Assembly: GCA_946885605.1 (NCBI GenBank)
Contig: CAMPGR010000106.1
Location: 1-13,259, forward strand
Length of the DNA stretch: 13,259 nucleotides
Direction: 5' to 3'
Origin: an uncultured Pseudomonadota bacterium
Lineage (GTDB): Bacteria > Pseudomonadota > Gammaproteobacteria > Burkholderiales > SG8-41
Each line of letters begins with the position of its first letter. The stretch's first letter is position 1. A program made the position numbers and the translations under genes. The notes under the pieces were generated by a model that was not told the DNA's origin, did not search any database, and saw only the letters and a list, made by a program, of their open reading frames with translations. Below are positions 1 to 6,624 of the stretch, in pieces.

Positions 1-1146
1 GTCGAGTACGCCGTCACAGTCGAGCCGCATAACCAGCGCTGGCTCTTCGCGCTCGACCTTCCGGATTCGGCACCGCCGCGCGCGCGCCTCACCGGCGACT
101 TCCAGCTTCGCGCCGTGACCCCTGTGGTGAACCGGCTGCGCTACGACGCCCGTTCCTTCCTCGAATACCGCACCGGGCTCGAGGAGCGCCGCGAGACCCT
201 GCAGCGCGCGCTGCGGCTGCCGGAGCACGCCAATCCGCGTACTGTCCGCTTCGCGCAGGACTTGCGGCGCAGGTTCGCGAGCGACGCCGCCCTCATGCGC
301 GAAGTCCTGCTCATGCTGCGCAACGAAAAGTTTTATTACACGCTCGAGCCGCCGCCCCTCGGTGCCAATGCGGTGGACGAGTTCCTGTTCGAGACCCGGC
401 GCGGTTTCTGCGAGCACTACGCTTCGGCATTCGCGGTCCTGATGCGGGCCGCCGGCATCCCGGCGCGTATCGTGACCGGCTATCAGGGCGGGGAAATCAA
501 CCCGTTCGGGAGCTACCTCATCGTGCGGCAGGCTGACGCCCACGCCTGGACCGAGGTCTGGATGCAGAACGAGGGATGGGTGCGCGTCGATCCTACGGCC
601 GCGGTATCTCCTCTTCGCATCCAATCGGGCATCGCGGCTGCGGTGCCGCGCACCGATCCGCTGCCGCTGCTCGTGCGCGGCGATTACCTGTGGCTGCGCC
701 AGCTGCAGTTCACGTGGGACTCGCTCGCGAACCAATGGAACCAGTGGGTGCTGGGCTACAATCCGGAGCGCCAGCGCTGGGTGCTCTCGCGGGTTGGAAT
801 CGACGCGGATACCTGGCACACCTTGGGACTCGCGCTGATCGTCGCGACTGCGGTGATCATGGCACTGCTGCTGCCGTTCATGCTCGGCGCGCTCAGGTCT
901 CGCGTGAATGACCCAGTCACGCGCGCTTATGCGAAATTCTGCATCAAGCTCAGACGCAAGGGCATGCCTCGGGTGCCCGCCGAGGGGCCTACGGACTACG
1001 CGGCGCGGCTCGGCCGTCTGCGGCCCGATCTGGCGGCAAGTGTTGCGGCGATCACGCGGCTCTACGTTGCGCTCCGTTACGGGACGGTCGCGAGCGACAC
1101 CGCGGTGCGCGACCTGGAGCGCAGAGTGAGGCGGTTCAGCGCCTGA
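1..1146 (+). CDS. tgpA: TgpA-type membrane transglutaminase, C-terminal part (5' end outside window)
   Basis: The reading frame is open from the first base, so this is the 3' end of a longer gene; the in-frame GTG at 115 is internal. The 381 residues visible start in the extracytoplasmic region typical of TgpA/DUF3488 proteins (EPHNQRWLFALD). They continue through a transglutaminase-like fold with the papain-type triad: Cys137 in RRGFCEHYASAF, His181 in DAHAWTEVW and Asp197 in VDPTAAV (window numbering). One transmembrane helix follows at about 275-297, then a cytoplasmic DUF4129-like tail. Family knowledge: TgpA homologues are inner-membrane proteins with a periplasmic transglutaminase domain, often encoded beside a MoxR ATPase and a DUF58 protein; TgpA is essential in Pseudomonas aeruginosa, but its substrate is not settled. 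The triad is intact, so the domain is probably active. The gene converges on rpoS with 6 bp between stops. Confidence 0.9.
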   Translation, partial: VEYAVTVEPHNQRWLFALDLPDSAPPRARLTGDFQLRAVTPVVNRLRYDARSFLEYRTGLEERRETLQRALRLPEHANPRTVRFAQDLRRRFASDAALMREVLLMLRNEKFYYTLEPPPLGANAVDEFLFETRRGFCEHYASAFAVLMRAAGIPARIVTGYQGGEINPFGSYLIVRQADAHAWTEVWMQNEGWVRVDPTAAVSPLRIQSGIAAAVPRTDPLPLLVRGDYLWLRQLQFTWDSLANQWNQWVLGYNPERQRWVLSRVGIDADTWHTLGLALIVATAVIMALLLPFMLGALRSRVNDPVTRAYAKFCIKLRRKGMPRVPAEGPTDYAARLGRLRPDLAASVAAITRLYVALRYGTVASDTAVRDLERRVRRFSA

Positions 1147-1152
1147 GCGGCC

Positions 1153-2085
1153 CTACAGCAGCCCTTCGCGCGACAAGCCTCGGTTTAGCAGGACCCGGCG
1201 CAGTCTGGCGAGCGCTTCGACCTGGATCTGGCGCACGCGCTCGCGCGTCACGTTGAGCTGCCGCGCCAGCTCTTCGAGCGTGCAAACCTCGTCTGCGTTA
1301 AAACCATAGCGGCGCTCTATGACGATGCGCTGCGTCTCGGTGAGCTGGCCCAGCCAGTCACGAACCTGCGCCGCGATCTCTTCGTTCGCGAGTCGCGCGT
1401 CGGGCGCGGCGGCGCTCGTCTCGTCGAGGACCGATTCCCCGACCGAAAGCAGAGGATCGACCTCGAGCGGGGCATCGAGCGAGGCGACCCGGTCGTCGCG
1501 GGCTAGCACGCGGCGCACATCCTCCGGCTTCCAGCCGAGGAGCTGCGCAAGGTCTTCAGCGGCCGGCTCCCGCCCGCTGTGCGCCTCGAGGTGCCGCCAG
1601 GCGCGAAGCACGACGTTGAGTTCCTTGATCACGTGCACCGGCAGACGTATGGTGCGCGACTGGTTCATGATCGCGCGCTCGATGTTCTGGCGGATCCACC
1701 ACGTCGCGTAGGTCGAGAAACGGAAGCCCCGCTCCGGATCGAATTTTTCGAGCGCATGCATGAGGCCGAGGTTGCCCTCTTCGATGAGATCGAGGAACGC
1801 GACCCCGCGGTTCATGTAGCGCTTTGCGATACTGACGACGAGCCGCAGGTTGTGCTCGATCATTTTCTGGCGGGCGGCGAAGTCGCCGGCGCGCGCAAGC
1901 CGCGCGTACTCGCGCTCCTGCGCATGCGTGAGCAGAGCGCTCTGTCCGATCTCGCTGAGATAGACCTGCGTGACATCGGAGATCAGCTCCGATTCGGGGC
2001 TCACCGGTCCGCCGCTGCACGGCCCGGCATTGGTCTCCTGCTCGTTTGCGGACAACTCGTCGGGAGGCTCGCCGCGGACGCTCAT
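1153..2085 (-). CDS. rpoS: RNA polymerase sigma factor RpoS
   Basis: A sigma-70 family protein of 310 residues, the length expected for RpoS and much shorter than RpoD. Region 1.2 begins near residue 38 (DVTQVYLSEIG). Region 2 spans about 71-141 with the core-binding and -10 recognition motifs (DLIEEGNLGLMHALEKFD, FSTYATWWIRQNIERAI). Region 3 follows, and region 4 spans about 245-300 with the helix-turn-helix VTRERVRQIQVEALARLR. RpoS directs transcription of the general stress and stationary-phase regulon. The position directly after nlpD is the classical one and supports RpoS over RpoH or RpoD. The ATG overlaps the nlpD stop codon (ATGA), and the 15 bases before it (GCCTGATCGCCCCGC) hold no Shine-Dalgarno sequence, so initiation probably relies on ribosomes finishing nlpD. 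A promoter inside nlpD, as in enterobacteria, is possible but not visible to me. Confidence 0.96.
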   Translation of the reverse strand: MSVRGEPPDELSANEQETNAGPCSGGPVSPESELISDVTQVYLSEIGQSALLTHAQEREYARLARAGDFAARQKMIEHNLRLVVSIAKRYMNRGVAFLDLIEEGNLGLMHALEKFDPERGFRFSTYATWWIRQNIERAIMNQSRTIRLPVHVIKELNVVLRAWRHLEAHSGREPAAEDLAQLLGWKPEDVRRVLARDDRVASLDAPLEVDPLLSVGESVLDETSAAAPDARLANEEIAAQVRDWLGQLTETQRIVIERRYGFNADEVCTLEELARQLNVTRERVRQIQVEALARLRRVLLNRGLSREGLL

Positions 2086-3026
2086 GCGGGGCGATCAGGC
2101 AGCAGCCGTACCGGGTCGACCGGTTTGCCGAAGCGCCTGATCTCGAAGTGCAGCTTCACCTGGTCGGCATCGGTGTTGCCCATCTCGGCGATTTTCTGGC
2201 CGCGGGCCACGCTGTCCCCTTCTTGGACGAGCAGGTTGTTGTTGTGCGCATAAACCGAAAGGTACGCGTCGTTATGCTTGATGACGATGAACTTGCCGAG
2301 CCCGCGTATGCCCGTTCCACTGTGGATCACCTTGCCGGCTGCGCTTGCGACGACCGGCTGTCCGAGCTTGCCTGCGATCACGATGCCCTTGGCGGTGCTG
2401 CCGTTGAATGTGCCGATCACCTTGCCGCTCGCCGGCCACATCCATGCAATGCCGCCGGGTCCGGGCGGGGGTTCCGGCTTGCGTGGCGGTGACGCCTCCG
2501 CAGGCTTTGCCTGCGTCGCCGGCTCGGGCTTCACCTGCGTGAGCTGCGCATAAGTCTGGTCGGTGTAGGGAACGCGAACGCCCTTGGGTTCGCTCTTCAC
2601 AGGCGCCGCGCCCGGCGGCGGAGCTTGCGTGCCCAGCGGCCGCGCCTCGACGGTGCTGGGCGCGGTCTTGAGCGGTGCCGCGCTGACCGTGGCCTCGGGT
2701 GGCGACAGCCGCAGCTGCTGCCCCGCCTGCACCTTGGCGGGATCGATGCTGTTCCACTCGGCGAGCTCTTTGTAGTCGAGGCCGTACTCGAGCGCGATGC
2801 TGTATACCGTTTCGCCTTTCTTCACCGTATGGAACGGCGGGCGCGTCTCCGGTGCCATCGCCGGCTTGGGTGCGGGCGCCGGCTTCGCCGGAACCGGAGC
2901 CTTCGCCTGCGGCGTCCGCTCCACGACCGGCGCGCGGCGAGGCGCTGCACAACCGGCAACGAGCGCAGCGGCGAGCACAAGCGCCATACCCGACCTCAGC
3001 GAAATGTCCGGCACCGCTATCGTCAC
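2082..3026 (-). CDS. nlpD: NlpD-like lipoprotein, LysM plus degenerate LytM (M23) domain
   Basis: A 314-residue predicted lipoprotein. A short signal peptide ends in the lipobox LVAGC, with Cys26 as the lipidation site. A Pro/Ala/Lys-rich linker follows, then a LysM domain at about 65-108 that should bind peptidoglycan. A second low-complexity linker leads to an M23/LytM domain at about 195-308. The zinc-site motif HxGxD reads AKGIV (Ala212, Val216) and the HxH motif reads KLH (Lys291, His293), so most zinc ligands are lost. Family knowledge: such degenerate LytM proteins do not cut peptidoglycan but activate the amidase AmiC during daughter-cell separation. The start is GTG, overlapping the pcm stop (GTGA), with GGGAG 4 bases upstream. 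The later ATG at codon 14 would leave no basic n-region in the signal peptide. Confidence 0.93.
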   Translation of the reverse strand: MTIAVPDISLRSGMALVLAAALVAGCAAPRRAPVVERTPQAKAPVPAKPAPAPKPAMAPETRPPFHTVKKGETVYSIALEYGLDYKELAEWNSIDPAKVQAGQQLRLSPPEATVSAAPLKTAPSTVEARPLGTQAPPPGAAPVKSEPKGVRVPYTDQTYAQLTQVKPEPATQAKPAEASPPRKPEPPPGPGGIAWMWPASGKVIGTFNGSTAKGIVIAGKLGQPVVASAAGKVIHSGTGIRGLGKFIVIKHNDAYLSVYAHNNNLLVQEGDSVARGQKIAEMGNTDADQVKLHFEIRRFGKPVDPVRLLPDRPA

Positions 3027-3688
3027 CCCACTCCCGGCAGCAAAGGGACGAACTTTACTTCATCCATTTTCTTTTCGGCATAGCCCTGCATCGTGCGCTC
3101 GATCAGGCAAAGGCGCTGCTCGCGCTTGACTGTCATAGGCAAAACCATTCTACCACCGACGGCAAGTTGTTCGAGCAAGGTCGGCGGGACATGGGTCGCC
3201 GCAGCAGCCATGATGATCGCGTCGAACGGCGCGACTTCCGGCATGCCGTTCATCCCGTCACCGTGACGCAGGCGCGCATTGCCCACTCTTACCTCACGCA
3301 GATTACGGCGCGCCCGCGCAAGCAGCGGTGCAAGCCGCTCGATGGAGTAGACCTCCTTCGCCACGCGCGCGAGCACAGCGGTCTGGTATCCGCAGCCGGT
3401 GCCGATTTCGAGCACCTTGCCGAGCGGAACACCGCCGCCGCGCGCGAGCTCGGTCATGCGGGCAACGATATAGGGGCTCGAAATCGTCTGGCCGAACCCC
3501 AGCGGAAGCGAGAAATCGTCGTAGGCGCGGCTGGCGAGTGCCTCGTCCACGAAAAGGTGGCGCGGAACCTCGCCAAGGGCGGCAAGCACCACTTCATCGC
3601 GGATGCCGCCATCGCGAAGCCTTTCCACCATGCGCATGCGCGTGCGCTGCGAAGTCATGCCGATGCCGTCCCGACGCGAGGAGCTCAC
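3023..3688 (-). CDS. pcm: Protein-L-isoaspartate O-methyltransferase
   Basis: A 221-residue PCMT-family enzyme. It uses S-adenosylmethionine to methylate isoaspartyl residues in aged proteins, allowing their repair to aspartate in the cytoplasm. Visible motifs are [11 protein letters not shown] (residues about 68-78), the family's substrate-site segment, and the SAM-binding motif [13 protein letters not shown] (from about 92), followed by HGDGMNG and the FDAII strand. An upstream TTG at 3697 would be in frame, but the best Shine-Dalgarno (GAGGA) lies directly against it. The same site is about 10 bases from the GTG at 3688, which forms a GTGA overlap with the surE stop. I therefore take GTG 3688. 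The gene sits between surE and nlpD, the standard stress-survival arrangement. Confidence 0.94.
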   Translation of the reverse strand: MSSSRRDGIGMTSQRTRMRMVERLRDGGIRDEVVLAALGEVPRHLFVDEALASRAYDDFSLPLGFGQTISSPYIVARMTELARGGGVPLGKVLEIGTGCGYQTAVLARVAKEVYSIERLAPLLARARRNLREVRVGNARLRHGDGMNGMPEVAPFDAIIMAAAATHVPPTLLEQLAVGGRMVLPMTVKREQRLCLIERTMQGYAEKKMDEVKFVPLLPGVG

Positions 3689-4425
3689 GCGAGCCAATTC
3701 CTCACGACATCGAGCTGCGAATAGCGGGTGAGATCCATCTGCAGCGGCGTGATCGAAACGGCCTGCCGGGCAACGGCATGGAAATCGGTCCCCTCGCCCG
3801 CGTCCTGCGCGCTGCCCGCAGCACCGATCCAGTAGACGACGTCGCCGCGGGGTGTCGACGATTTGACAACCGGTTCCGCCTTGTGCCGCTTGCCGAGCCG
3901 CGTCACTTCCGTCCCCTTGAGCCGCTCGTACGGCACGTCGGGGACATTGACGTTGAGAAGCACCGCCTGCTCGAGCGGGCCCGCATTGAACCGCTGCACG
4001 AGTTCGACCGCCACCCGCGCCGCCGTCTCGTAGTGATCGCCGCTTTCGGCGACGAGCGAGATCGCGATGGATGGTATGCCGAGCAGGAAGCCTTCCGTGG
4101 CGGCGGCAACCGTCCCGGAATAAATCGTGTCATCGCCCATGTTGGCACCGTGATTGATGCCGGAAATCACGACGTCCGGGAGCACGTCGAGCAGCCCCGT
4201 CACCGCGAGGTGTACGCAATCGGTCGGGGTGCCGTTCACGTAATAGAACCCGTTTTGCGATCGCCGTACCGTGAGCGGGCGGTCGAGCGTGAGCGAATTG
4301 CTTGCCCCGCTGCGGTCACGCTCCGGCGCGACCACCGTCACGTCCGCAAACGCGCTGAGCGCTTGGTGCAACACGGCGATTCCCGGCGAGAAATAGCCAT
4401 CGTCGTTGCTGACGAGGATGCGCAT
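3685..4425 (-). CDS. surE: 5'/3'-nucleotidase SurE
   Basis: A 246-residue protein that matches SurE over its full length. Metal and catalytic residues are present: Asp8 and Asp9 in SNDDG, Ser39 in ERDRSGASN, and Asn91 in SGINHGAN. The family signature [11 protein letters not shown] is at about 102-112. SurE is a divalent-metal-dependent cytoplasmic phosphatase that dephosphorylates 5'- and 3'-nucleoside monophosphates and some other phosphoesters, and is tied to stationary-phase survival. The start is the ATG at 4425, from which [10 protein letters not shown] is the canonical N-terminus. No clear Shine-Dalgarno precedes it, but an extended -10 promoter about 100 bp upstream and a 5-bp GC hairpin in the leader (4441-4456) are seen. 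It is the first gene of the four-gene unit ending in rpoS. Confidence 0.96.
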   Translation of the reverse strand: MRILVSNDDGYFSPGIAVLHQALSAFADVTVVAPERDRSGASNSLTLDRPLTVRRSQNGFYYVNGTPTDCVHLAVTGLLDVLPDVVISGINHGANMGDDTIYSGTVAAATEGFLLGIPSIAISLVAESGDHYETAARVAVELVQRFNAGPLEQAVLLNVNVPDVPYERLKGTEVTRLGKRHKAEPVVKSSTPRGDVVYWIGAAGSAQDAGEGTDFHAVARQAVSITPLQMDLTRYSQLDVVRNWLA

Positions 4426-4529
4426 GGATCAGCAGGGCGACCCGGTCACGGCCGGGCAGGAGATGGAAATGGCAACGCTTCGTATGCAGCGATTATCCCT
4501 CGCTGGCAACTCTCTACTGGGCACGCGGG

Positions 4530-4557
4530 ATTGTAGCATGCCGGCCGAGACACTCAG
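4530..4557 (-). promoter_or_regulatory. Putative extended -10 promoter for surE-pcm-nlpD-rpoS
   Basis: On the minus strand TGCTACAAT (4538-4530) is a good extended -10 element. A weak -35-like hexamer, CTGAGT (4557-4552), lies 16 bases upstream. A start near 4523 would leave a leader of about 100 nt before surE. Such an element would let the survival genes be transcribed apart from the nitrilase gene. This is inferred from sequence only. Confidence 0.42.
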
Positions 4558-4562
4558 CGTGA

Positions 4563-4587
4563 GCGGATGGGAAGCTTCGCCATCCGC
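4563..4587 (-). terminator. Hairpin after the nitrilase gene, possible terminator
   Basis: A perfect 8-bp inverted repeat, GCGGATGG / CCATCCGC, flanks a 9-base loop, 30 bases past the nitrilase stop codon and just upstream of the putative surE promoter. No U-tract follows on the minus strand, so intrinsic termination is doubtful. It may be an RNA-stabilising or processing hairpin or a boundary element. Confidence 0.3.
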
Positions 4588-4616
4588 GGTATTCGCGCGA
4601 ACGAGTTAAGCGGGCG

Positions 4617-5459
4617 TCAATCGCCCGCGAGCGGCGGCTTGAACGGCCGATCGTGCTCGAGCGAGGGCATCATGCCACGCACGCGCGCCACCCGCGCCGG
4701 CTCGATGTCGGCGTACACGATGCCGGGCTCTTCCCCCGCTTCGGCGAGAACCTCGCCCCACGGGTCCACGATGAGCGAATGGCCGTAGGTCTGGCGGTTT
4801 CCCGGATGGTCGCCGCACATGGCCGGCGCCACGATATAGCACTCGTTCTCGATGGCGCGCGCCTTGAGCAACGGATGCCAGTGCGACTTGCCAGTCTGGC
4901 GCTGAAAAGAGGAAGGCACAGCGATGAACTGCGCGCCTGCCTGTGCGAGGGCGCGGAACAGTCCCGGAAAGCGCAGGTCGTAGCACACGGTCAGGCCGAT
5001 GCGCCCCCACGGCGTTTCTGCGATGACGGCGCGATCGCCCGCACGGTACGCCGACGACTCCCTGATCACCATTCCGTCGGGCAAGGTCACGTCGAACATG
5101 TGTATCTTGTCGTAACTCGCCGCCACGTCGCCGCCCGAAGAGACGAGGTACGAACGGTTGGCGATGCGCGCCTCGTCGGCGCGGACGGTGAGCGACCCGA
5201 CGAGCAGCCACACTTCCAGTTCGCGAGCGAGCGCCCGGAGCGCGGCGAGCGGCTCGCCGCCGTCCGGCTCGAGCGCGCGCTCGCGCATGGCGCGCCCGCT
5301 GCCGTCCAGCATGAGGCTGTATTCCGGGGTGAAGATGAATCGCGCGCCGCCCGCAGCCGCTTGGCGCGCGAGCCGGTCGAGCATGGCGAGATTGGCGCCG
5401 AGATCGTTGCCGGAATTCAACTGGAGGCACGCCGCGCGAAAGCTTTCAGGTGCCGTCAT
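4617..5459 (-). CDS. Nitrilase-superfamily carbon-nitrogen hydrolase (Nit1/deaminated-glutathione-amidase-like)
   Basis: A 280-residue member of the nitrilase superfamily, with the Glu-Lys-Cys triad visible: Glu46 in FIFTPEYS, Lys118 in YDKIHMFDV and Cys159 in TVCYDLRFPGLF. Length and motifs (DKIHMFD, CYDLRFP, SHWHPLLKARAIEN) place it near Nit1/YbeM-type amidases, which hydrolyse deaminated glutathione as metabolite repair. Substrate assignment within this superfamily from sequence is uncertain. I chose the ATG at 5459 because the catalytic fold begins just after it. An in-frame GTG at 5501 would overlap the upstream gene's stop (GTGA) and add 14 residues with no family similarity that I recognise. 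Neither start has a strong Shine-Dalgarno. It lies 38 bp after the coiled-coil gene, so the two are probably co-transcribed. Confidence 0.88.
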   Translation of the reverse strand: MTAPESFRAACLQLNSGNDLGANLAMLDRLARQAAAGGARFIFTPEYSLMLDGSGRAMRERALEPDGGEPLAALRALARELEVWLLVGSLTVRADEARIANRSYLVSSGGDVAASYDKIHMFDVTLPDGMVIRESSAYRAGDRAVIAETPWGRIGLTVCYDLRFPGLFRALAQAGAQFIAVPSSFQRQTGKSHWHPLLKARAIENECYIVAPAMCGDHPGNRQTYGHSLIVDPWGEVLAEAGEEPGIVYADIEPARVARVRGMMPSLEHDRPFKPPLAGD

Positions 5460-5497
5460 GTCGATCGCATCTCGGTTGGAACAGGAAAATGCGTACT

Positions 5498-5806
5498 TCA
5501 CATGCCGAGTATGCGGCCGATCTCTGCAATGTACCGTGTCCCCTTGAAGCCTTCGGTCTTGGCCTTGTCGAGCGCCGTCTCGATCACTTCCCGGATGCCA
5601 TGGAGGCCGTCGCGCACCCAGTGATGCCGGCGCACCGGTGAATTCAGCACGTTCTTGAGGGTTTCGACCTCGTCGCGCAGCCGCTCGATATCGCGCGAGC
5701 CGCTACGGACCTGTTTCAGGTCCTCCTCGAGCGCCGCAATGAGGCGGCTCACCTGTTCGAGATCGACTTGCGCCTCGTTCCCGCCTCGTTCATCCTGTTC
5801 CGGCAC
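5498..5806 (-). CDS. Conserved-looking 102-residue coiled-coil protein of unknown function
   Basis: I do not recognise this protein. It is 102 residues long, soluble, with no signal peptide. Residues about 15-52 are heptad-rich (LEQVSRLIAALEEDLKQV, IERLRDEVETLKNVLN) and should form a coiled coil. A compact motif follows, RRHHWVRDGLHGIREVIE (about 59-76), with Trp and clustered His, and then a second amphipathic helix (YIAEIGRILGM). The start is GTG with a strong Shine-Dalgarno, GGAAGGAG, ending six bases before it, which argues that the gene is real. A hairpin lies immediately upstream of that site. It is followed by the nitrilase gene at 38 bp (or an overlap, if the alternative GTG is used). 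A role alongside the hydrolase, or as a small cell-division-type coiled-coil factor, would be guesswork. Confidence 0.75.
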   Translation of the reverse strand: MPEQDERGGNEAQVDLEQVSRLIAALEEDLKQVRSGSRDIERLRDEVETLKNVLNSPVRRHHWVRDGLHGIREVIETALDKAKTEGFKGTRYIAEIGRILGM

Positions 5807-5827
5807 GTGATACTCCTTCCGATCGCC

Positions 5828-5861
5828 GTATGCGGCGTGACGCTCACGCCTGCGAGCATAC
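5828..5861 (-). promoter_or_regulatory. Hairpin or operator just upstream of the 102-residue protein
   Basis: An interrupted inverted repeat has outer arms GTATGC (5828-5833) and GCATAC (5856-5861) and inner arms GGCGTGA and TCACGCC around a 3-base loop, with a 5-base bulge on one side. It ends about 15 bases before the strong Shine-Dalgarno of the 102-residue gene. On the minus strand a TAGTAT that could be a -10 hexamer overlaps the outer arm. It may therefore act as DNA (operator over the promoter) or as RNA (leader stem). Confidence 0.4.
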
Positions 5862-5971
5862 TACACGGCGCCCATAGACTGCAGCCTCTCGCCCATGCAG
5901 GACGAATTGGCGCAGCGGAACGGGCGAAGTACGCCCCAACGAAGCTTGGTGGAGCGTTACAGGTGGGGCCG

Positions 5972-5997
5972 TGCGTGGCGCAGCGTGAAGCCACGCA
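5972..5997. repeat. 8-bp inverted repeat between two minus-strand genes
   Basis: TGCGTGGC and GCCACGCA flank a 10-base loop, 24 bases downstream of the 67-residue gene's stop on the minus strand. No T-run follows on either strand, so it is at best a weak terminator. A smaller 5-bp GGGCG/CGCCC repeat lies at 5922-5936. The remainder of 5862-6020 holds nothing I can name. Confidence 0.35.
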
Positions 5998-6020
5998 GCA
6001 TAAAACGGGTATCGGGAGGA

Positions 6021-6224
6021 CTACAGCTTGCCGGACGAGAGTTGCTTCACGAGATCCCGCGGGTCGCGTCTAAGCTGAGCGACTTTGACCTTCGCTTCAG
6101 CCGCCGCCTCGATCGCCTGCTGCTCGGTGAGCCTCAACTCACGACGCACTCGGGCGAAAGTCTTTCTCAGGTCGGTCTGCCCGCTCGGCGTATAGCGGAA
6201 TGAACGGTCAAGGATGGATTTCAT
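6021..6224 (-). CDS. Small basic protein of unknown function, 67 residues
   Basis: I do not recognise a named family. The ATG at 6224 is preceded by GAGGTGAG at suitable spacing and gives a 67-residue protein. The open frame extends 44 codons further upstream, but that extension has no Shine-Dalgarno and an unconvincing composition. The protein begins with a patterned segment (SFRYTPSGQTDLRKTFARVRRE), followed by a helix-forming Ala/Glu/Lys-rich stretch (TEQQAIEAAAEAKVKVAQ) and a charged tail (RRDPRDLVKQL). It has no signal peptide, no membrane helix and no Cys. Basic character and predicted helicity would suit a nucleic-acid- or ribosome-associated protein, but that is speculation. It stands alone between two intergenic regions and appears to be a single-gene unit. 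Confidence 0.68.
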   Translation of the reverse strand: MKSILDRSFRYTPSGQTDLRKTFARVRRELRLTEQQAIEAAAEAKVKVAQLRRDPRDLVKQLSSGKL

Positions 6225-6336
6225 AGATCTCACCTCGGCTCGCTGAACACGTTCCAGAGAGGCGCCGGGCGCCCGCCCGGTCACCGCCACATCGCAAACG
6301 ATTAGACGATTTCTCGCGTATGGAAGCAGCCCGTCC

Positions 6337-6356
6337 ACTATACCGCTTGCATGCAA
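6337..6356 (-). promoter_or_regulatory. Possible promoter with TTGCATGCAA palindrome for the 67-residue gene
   Basis: TATAGT on the minus strand (6342-6337) could be a -10 hexamer about 115 bases before the ATG at 6224. A perfect 10-bp palindrome, TTGCATGCAA, lies 4 bases upstream of it, in the spacer, where a repressor could block polymerase. No good -35 is visible, so the promoter is weakly supported. Confidence 0.25.
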
Positions 6357-6385
6357 TCACAACTGTCGAACGATCCGGATTCTTT

Positions 6386-6426
6386 TGTAGCGATCCCGCG
6401 TGCGCCGGTGTCGCGATCATGCTACA
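6386..6426. repeat. Interrupted inverted repeat
   Basis: TGTAGC-GATC (6386-6395) pairs with GATC-AT-GCTACA (6415-6426), giving a 6 + 4 bp stem with a 2-base bulge; a further GCG/CGC can pair inside. It has no T-run for termination on either strand. It may be an operator, or a structured leader if transcription of the small basic gene begins further upstream. Confidence 0.3.
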
Positions 6427-6567
6427 GCCTGCGCCCTGACATTTCAAATCCGCCTGATCCTTACCGTCGTCACGTCATGCTCGCTGCTCCCCGACATCAG
6501 TCCCGTGCAATAGGGACGGCGTTACCGCAAGCGTGCCCGGAAGCGGCGTAACGCTGCCGTCATTCCA

Positions 6568-6586
6568 GCATGAGGAGCGCTCATGC
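6568..6586 (-). terminator. Hairpin past the kinase cassette, weak terminator candidate
   Basis: GCATGAG / CTCATGC forms a perfect 7-bp stem with a 5-base loop, 38 bases downstream of the Hpt-REC stop codon on the minus strand. No U-tract follows. The wider frame ATTCC...GGAAT (6562-6607) vaguely recalls dispersed repeats with ATTCC/GGAAT ends in other betaproteobacteria, but the match is too loose to claim. Confidence 0.28.
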
Positions 6587-6624
6587 GGTCGTTTGGATGC
6601 AGGGAATCCGGTAGTTCGATCGGC

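Larger units (their letters stand above)
6225..6624. other. 400-bp intergenic region with several inverted repeats, no convincing gene
   Basis: This lies between the small basic gene (5' end on the left) and the end of the kinase cassette (right). Left to right I see a TATAGT -10-like hexamer on the minus strand (6342-6337) with no good -35, and a perfect TTGCATGCAA palindrome (6347-6356). An interrupted inverted repeat spans 6386-6426 and a 5-bp GTCCC/GGGAC hairpin spans 6500-6517. GCGTTAC/GTAACGC (6519-6525, 6548-6554) is a wider repeat, and GCATGAG/CTCATGC (6568-6586) is a tight hairpin. Short open frames here lack ribosome sites and protein-like composition. Confidence 0.6.

Noticed and set aside
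2699..3724. Long plus-strand open frame (341 codons) opposite nlpD and pcm
   Set aside because: It is antisense to two well-recognised genes, with Arg/Pro/Ala-rich low-complexity translation; a GC-rich shadow.
3328..4536. 402-codon plus-strand open frame opposite pcm and surE
   Set aside because: Antisense to SurE, which has all its catalytic motifs; the translation is Arg/His-rich and resembles no protein family.
4406..4609. 67-codon plus-strand open frame across the surE promoter region
   Set aside because: It overlaps the surE start antisense, and no Shine-Dalgarno sequence or protein-like pattern is seen.
4653..5624. 323-codon plus-strand open frame opposite the nitrilase gene
   Set aside because: Antisense shadow of a gene with an intact Glu-Lys-Cys triad; no ribosome site and biased composition.
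5807..6020. Possible 6S RNA or other structured RNA gene between two minus-strand genes
   Set aside because: Hairpins are present, but I could not find the conserved 6S closing stems and central bubble, nor any tRNA-like cloverleaf.
6351..6551. 66-codon plus-strand open frame in the large intergenic region
   Set aside because: No ribosome site, Pro/Ser/Arg-rich composition, and it spans several inverted repeats.
6562..6607. ATTCC...GGAAT-bounded dispersed repeat element
   Set aside because: Only the ends match loosely and there is a single copy in the window; without a genome-wide search it cannot be supported.
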